Shown here: positions 6,477 to 8,925 of the stretch, piece by piece | Position numbering within the stretch: position 1 is the first letter of the stretch | How the letters are laid out: the number at the start of each line of letters is the position of its first letter | Assembly: GCA_946623365.1 (NCBI GenBank) | Contig: CAMORE010000085.1 | Coordinates: forward strand, 1 to 8,925 | Direction of reading: 5' to 3' | Length of the DNA stretch: 8,925 nucleotides | Source of the DNA: an uncultured Acinetobacter sp. | GTDB lineage: Bacteria; Cyanobacteriota; Vampirovibrionia; Gastranaerophilales; Gastranaerophilaceae | Notes under the pieces: model-generated | Told to the model about the DNA's origin: nothing | The model's input: only the letters and a program-made list of their open reading frames with translations | Databases searched by the model: none | Program-made: the position numbers and the translations under genes

Positions 6477-6641
6477 TTATTTAACAGTTTGTGTCAATGT
6501 AATTCTTGCTTGCATAGCACGTTTAAATCTTATTTGTGCAAAATTTGCCATAGCATTTTGAAGTTTTTTCTTTAACTCTTCGGCTTGATACTCAAATTCC
6601 GGAGCATCTAACAGATTCTCGTACGCATACTGTATAGCCAT
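6477..6641 (-). CDS. small hypothetical protein, 54 aa
   Basis: An ATG at 6641 with AAAAGGAG (6654-6647) five bases upstream opens a 54-codon frame beginning MAIQYAYENLLDAPEFEYQ and ending TLTQTVK, closed by TAA. The strong Shine-Dalgarno and the shared terminator just beyond the stop both support a real gene. The protein has no signal peptide or membrane span. Residues 15-47 look like one amphipathic, probably coiled helix: the acidic and lysine-rich EFEYQAEELKKKLQNAM is followed by a basic aromatic part with Phe34, Arg38, Phe39, Lys40, Arg41 and Arg46. I do not recognise it. A small helical binding protein is possible, but no function can be assigned. It lies in the gap between the stalk operon and the isoprenoid cluster and seems to be transcribed alone. 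Confidence 0.7.
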   Translation of the reverse strand: MAIQYAYENLLDAPEFEYQAEELKKKLQNAMANFAQIRFKRAMQARITLTQTVK

Positions 6642-6680
6642 AATTTCTCCTTTTCGTTAAGTAGCTATATATATAAAGTA

Positions 6681-6748
6681 TTTAAGAATGCTGAAATTGC
6701 TTGAATAATGTATATTTTTTACAAAATGTAACAAAATTTTTAAGAATG
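6681..6748. repeat. pair of 10-bp direct repeats upstream of the 54-aa gene
   Basis: TTTAAGAATG occurs at 6681-6690 and again at 6739-6748. Between them lies the small palindrome TTACA-AAA-TGTAA (6719-6731). The set occupies the intergenic stretch from which the 54-aa gene must be transcribed, so it may be regulatory. I could not place a convincing -35/-10 pair there; TTGTTA and TACATT on the minus strand, 16 bases apart, are the best candidate. Confidence 0.35.
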
Positions 6749-6790
6749 GAATTTGTTAATTACATTCCGCTTTTAGCAAAAAGTTAAGAT

Positions 6791-6821
6791 AAAAACTATA
6801 AAATTTTAATATATAATAGTT
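6791..6821 (-). terminator. possible weak AT-only terminator of the isoprenoid cluster
   Basis: On the minus strand, directly at the stop codon of the divergent-PAP2 gene, AACTAT (6821-6816) and ATAGTT (6799-6794) can form a six-pair stem with a 16-base loop followed by a short T run. The stem is weak and the call is tentative. Confidence 0.3.
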
Positions 6822-7293
6822 AATTTACATAACCGGAAAGAACGTTATGTACGACTATACCATATATTACACCGTAAATAGCTCCGACAAATACCTGCAT
6901 AGGTGTGTGCCCGAGTAATTCTTTTAATTTTCCGCCGGCTTCGGCTAAATCCTGTTTATAAATGTCCATTATGATTTTATTAAGACATGCTGCCTGCTTT
7001 CCTGCTGCACGCCTTACACCCGCTGCATCATACATAACAATACATGCATAGCCTATTGCAATTGCAAATTCTACAGAACTAAATCCGTTTATTAATCCTA
7101 CAGATGTAGATAATCCCATCACGCCTGCAGAATGAGAGCTCGGCATTCCGCCTGTTGTCGTAAATAATCGTACATCAAGTTTTCTTTTTATTATCAAAAA
7201 TACAAAACATTTTATTATTTGTGCTGTTAGTATACCTGAAAATGCCGTAAAAATTATTTCATAACCTGTATTATATATTTGGGTTAAATCCAT
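6820..7293 (-). CDS. divergent PAP2 family (DUF212) membrane protein
   Basis: 157-residue integral membrane protein of the family named divergent PAP2 (YuiD-like), distantly related to lipid and prenyl phosphatases. Hydrophobic segments lie at about 12-35, 56-70, 74-90 and 132-152. Conserved family motifs are TTGGMPSSHSA (46-56), MYDAAGVRRAAGKQA (87-101) and LLGHTPMQVFVGA (126-138). The PSSHSA motif corresponds to the central PAP2 phosphatase signature; the complete classical triad is not obvious, so catalysis is inferred, not shown. The ATG is preceded by AGGAG and lies eight bases after the stop of the prenyl diphosphate synthase gene. That neighbour suggests a role in handling prenyl phosphates or pyrophosphates. 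No biochemical function is firmly established for the family, as far as I know. Confidence 0.9.
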   Translation of the reverse strand: MDLTQIYNTGYEIIFTAFSGILTAQIIKCFVFLIIKRKLDVRLFTTTGGMPSSHSAGVMGLSTSVGLINGFSSVEFAIAIGYACIVMYDAAGVRRAAGKQAACLNKIIMDIYKQDLAEAGGKLKELLGHTPMQVFVGAIYGVIYGIVVHNVLSGYVN

Positions 7294-7301
7294 CTTTTCT
7301 C

Positions 7302-8171
7302 CTATCCCTTTGCAATTCTTTTATCTAATTTTTGAATAATCTCATTTAATATTTTAGAGTCATAATTGTTTATTATATCATAACATTCATTAATTAAATT
7401 TTTAAATTTATTTTTTGCATTATCAAGACCATATAATGAAACATATGTAAGTTTTTGTGAATTTTCATCTTTACCTATTGTCTTGCCTAATTCTTCAAAT
7501 GATGAAATTGTATCCATAATGTCATCATATATTTGAAATGCAAGACCAAATTTAATTCCTAATTCATCAAATTCGTTAATAATTTTTTCATCCGCATCAG
7601 CGCCAATTGCACCCGTTTTTAATGCTAGTCTAAATAATGCGGCAGTTTTATTTAAATGAATAAAATTCAATGTTTCTTCTTTTGATTTGATAAGTTTTCC
7701 GCCTTCTGATTCTATATCAACAACTTGACCTGCATCCAAGCCGTAAGCACCTGCAAATTTTGTATACTCATATAAAATTCTGATGAGTTGTTTATCAGAC
7801 AGACCGTTAGATTTTTCAATAATTAATTGCGGAGCATATGTCAAAAGGGCATCTGCAGCAAGAACTGCATTAGCTTCTCCGAAAACTTTATGATTTGCAA
7901 GCTGACCTCTTCTGTAATCGTCATTATCCATACAAGGCAAATCATCCAGTATTAAACTATGGACATGCAGCATCTCAATTGCACATGCTGCAGGCAAGAT
8001 AACATCAATATTTCCACCTAAAATATTGGTTGTTTCTATACACATTACCGGTCTTAGCCGTTTGCCGGGGAGTTCCAACGTATACTTCATTGCTTTAAAT
8101 AAATCACTCGGATAATTAATTTGTAAATATTCATCCAATTTGCTGTTAATTAAATTAATCAAATTTTGCAT
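7302..8171 (-). CDS. ispA: short-chain (E)-polyprenyl diphosphate synthase (FPP or GGPP synthase)
   Basis: Cytosolic head-to-tail prenyltransferase that extends DMAPP/GPP with IPP to farnesyl or geranylgeranyl diphosphate, the precursor of undecaprenyl phosphate and quinone tails. 289 residues, all-helical family of normal length. Seen: GKRLRP (36-41), the first aspartate-rich motif DDLPCMDNDD (76-85, with the two-residue insert typical of the bacterial FPPS/GGPPS type), RRG (87-89), the GLDAGQ motif (144-149), and the second aspartate-rich motif FQIYDDIMD (212-220). The residue five positions before the first motif is His71, where E. coli IspA has a tyrosine, so product length cannot be decided; crtE is an equally possible name. 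AGGA lies eight bases before the ATG. The gene overlaps the end of rsgA by 17 bp and is followed after eight bases by the divergent-PAP2 gene. Confidence 0.93.
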   Translation of the reverse strand: MQNLINLINSKLDEYLQINYPSDLFKAMKYTLELPGKRLRPVMCIETTNILGGNIDVILPAACAIEMLHVHSLILDDLPCMDNDDYRRGQLANHKVFGEANAVLAADALLTYAPQLIIEKSNGLSDKQLIRILYEYTKFAGAYGLDAGQVVDIESEGGKLIKSKEETLNFIHLNKTAALFRLALKTGAIGADADEKIINEFDELGIKFGLAFQIYDDIMDTISSFEELGKTIGKDENSQKLTYVSLYGLDNAKNKFKNLINECYDIINNYDSKILNEIIQKLDKRIAKG

Positions 8172-8925
8172 TATCTATGTCCTTATAAATATTTTGTTTT
8201 AACGTATTTCTGGCACTTTGACGTTTTCTTGAACTAATTTTTACTGCAATATTATCATTACGAATTTTATGTGCCGATTCAGATTTAGTACCTTGAAATT
8301 TGACTTTTTCTTTGTAATTTTTTGCCTCTTCTACAAATTCTAAATAGCTGTTATATCTGGTTTCATCAATTTTATCAAGATTGCTTAATACTTCACATCC
8401 TTTTTCGTGTATGTGTAAACAGTCTTGAAACTTACAGTATTCTCTGTATTTGTATATTTCCGGAAATAATTTATCAACATCATGTGGTAAAATAAAATCA
8501 AATTTTAGATTACTGAATCCGGGAGTATCAACTATTTTAGTATTAGACTCCAGAGTAATAATCTCACAGTGTCTTGTTGTGTGAGTTCCACGTTGAGTTT
8601 TTTCGCTAACTTCTTTTGTTCTGAGGTTTAAACCTGAAACTGCGTTTATTAGACTTGATTTTCCGACACCTGATGAGCCGCATAAAACAGAGGTTTTATT
8701 TTCTAATATTTCTTTAAATTCATCAATTCCTAATCCTTCAAGAGCTGATGTAAATAAAATATCATACCCCAGAGGTTCATAGATTGAAAAAACTTTTTCA
8801 ATAACTTTATCATCAAATGATAAATCGTTTTTGTTGAAACATAGAACAGCATCAATTCCATAATATTTGGCAAATGAAATATACCTGTTCAACTGAGAAA
8901 AGCTTAATTCAGGTTCTTTTACAGC
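8155..8925 (-). CDS. rsgA: ribosome small subunit-dependent GTPase A, 5' end beyond window
   Basis: Circularly permuted GTPase that binds the 30S subunit late in assembly and releases with GTP hydrolysis. The frame is open through the right edge. The residues before a TTG at 8892 read AVKEPELSFSQ, which matches the conserved EPE segment before the RsgA G domain. That TTG is therefore an internal leucine, and the N-terminal OB-fold lies outside the window. Of 256 visible residues: the G4 motif NKND (31-34), G1 GSSGVGKSS (83-91), the G2 region RGTHTTRH (112-119), G3 VDTPGF (132-137), in the permuted order diagnostic of the family. The zinc-finger ligands follow the exact C-x4-C-x-H-x5-C pattern (Cys164, Cys169, His171, Cys177). 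The tail is basic and may contact rRNA. It overlaps the prenyl synthase start by 17 bp. Confidence 0.95.
   Translation of the reverse strand, partial: AVKEPELSFSQLNRYISFAKYYGIDAVLCFNKNDLSFDDKVIEKVFSIYEPLGYDILFTSALEGLGIDEFKEILENKTSVLCGSSGVGKSSLINAVSGLNLRTKEVSEKTQRGTHTTRHCEIITLESNTKIVDTPGFSNLKFDFILPHDVDKLFPEIYKYREYCKFQDCLHIHEKGCEVLSNLDKIDETRYNSYLEFVEEAKNYKEKVKFQGTKSESAHKIRNDNIAVKISSRKRQSARNTLKQNIYKDIDNAKFD

Noticed and set aside
8890..8892. TTG as the start of rsgA
   Set aside because: The frame continues upstream to the window edge with the family-typical EPE segment, so the TTG encodes an internal leucine.
1..8925. CRISPR array, phage, transposase, toxin-antitoxin, tRNA or rRNA
   Set aside because: Looked for on both strands; no regularly spaced repeats, recognisable mobile-element proteins, or RNA-gene sequences were seen.

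Overview
This window is ordinary chromosomal housekeeping DNA from an AT-rich bacterium, with compact genes, clear Shine-Dalgarno sequences, ATG starts and the standard code. The best phylogenetic clue is the pair formed by a short-chain polyprenyl diphosphate synthase gene and a divergent-PAP2 (DUF212) gene. As I recall, this pairing is common in cyanobacteria. Combined with the low GC content and the absence of any photosynthesis gene, it suggests a non-photosynthetic cyanobacterial relative (Melainabacteria/Gastranaerophilales-like, for example from gut). This is an inference; a low-GC Firmicute-like host is not excluded by the window alone.

Layout. The left edge (1-59, minus) holds the first codons of an unidentified gene. 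It is followed by a strip of locally GC-rich palindromic repeat modules (72-240) unlike the rest of the window. A minus-strand run then reads, in transcription order: a secreted HExxH protein (5060-4392), ctpA (4303-3077), bioF (3075-1942) and gpmI (1862-315). ctpA and bioF are separated by one base and are probably translationally coupled; gpmI has its own good promoter. The 354-bp interval 5061-5414 contains back-to-back promoters for the HExxH gene and for rplJ. It also contains a 16-bp AT palindrome, an L10-binding mRNA leader and an intrinsic terminator within that leader. rplJ and rplL (plus strand) form a two-gene stalk operon closed by a strong bidirectional terminator at 6432-6462. 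Converging on this terminator is a 54-codon minus-strand gene (6641-6477). Finally a tightly packed minus-strand cluster, rsgA (open at the right window edge), polyprenyl synthase and divergent PAP2, runs from 8925 to 6820.

How the parts work together. rplJ/rplL build the ribosomal stalk and are probably autoregulated through the leader. rsgA matures the small ribosomal subunit. The prenyl synthase and the divergent PAP2 membrane protein belong to isoprenoid/prenyl-phosphate metabolism. gpmI is glycolytic, bioF biotin-synthetic and ctpA an envelope protease. I see no defence island, phage, transposase, CRISPR array, tRNA or rRNA. The less ordinary items are the repeat strip, the leader/attenuator, the symmetric divergent promoter region, the uncharacterised secreted HExxH protein and the small 54-aa gene.
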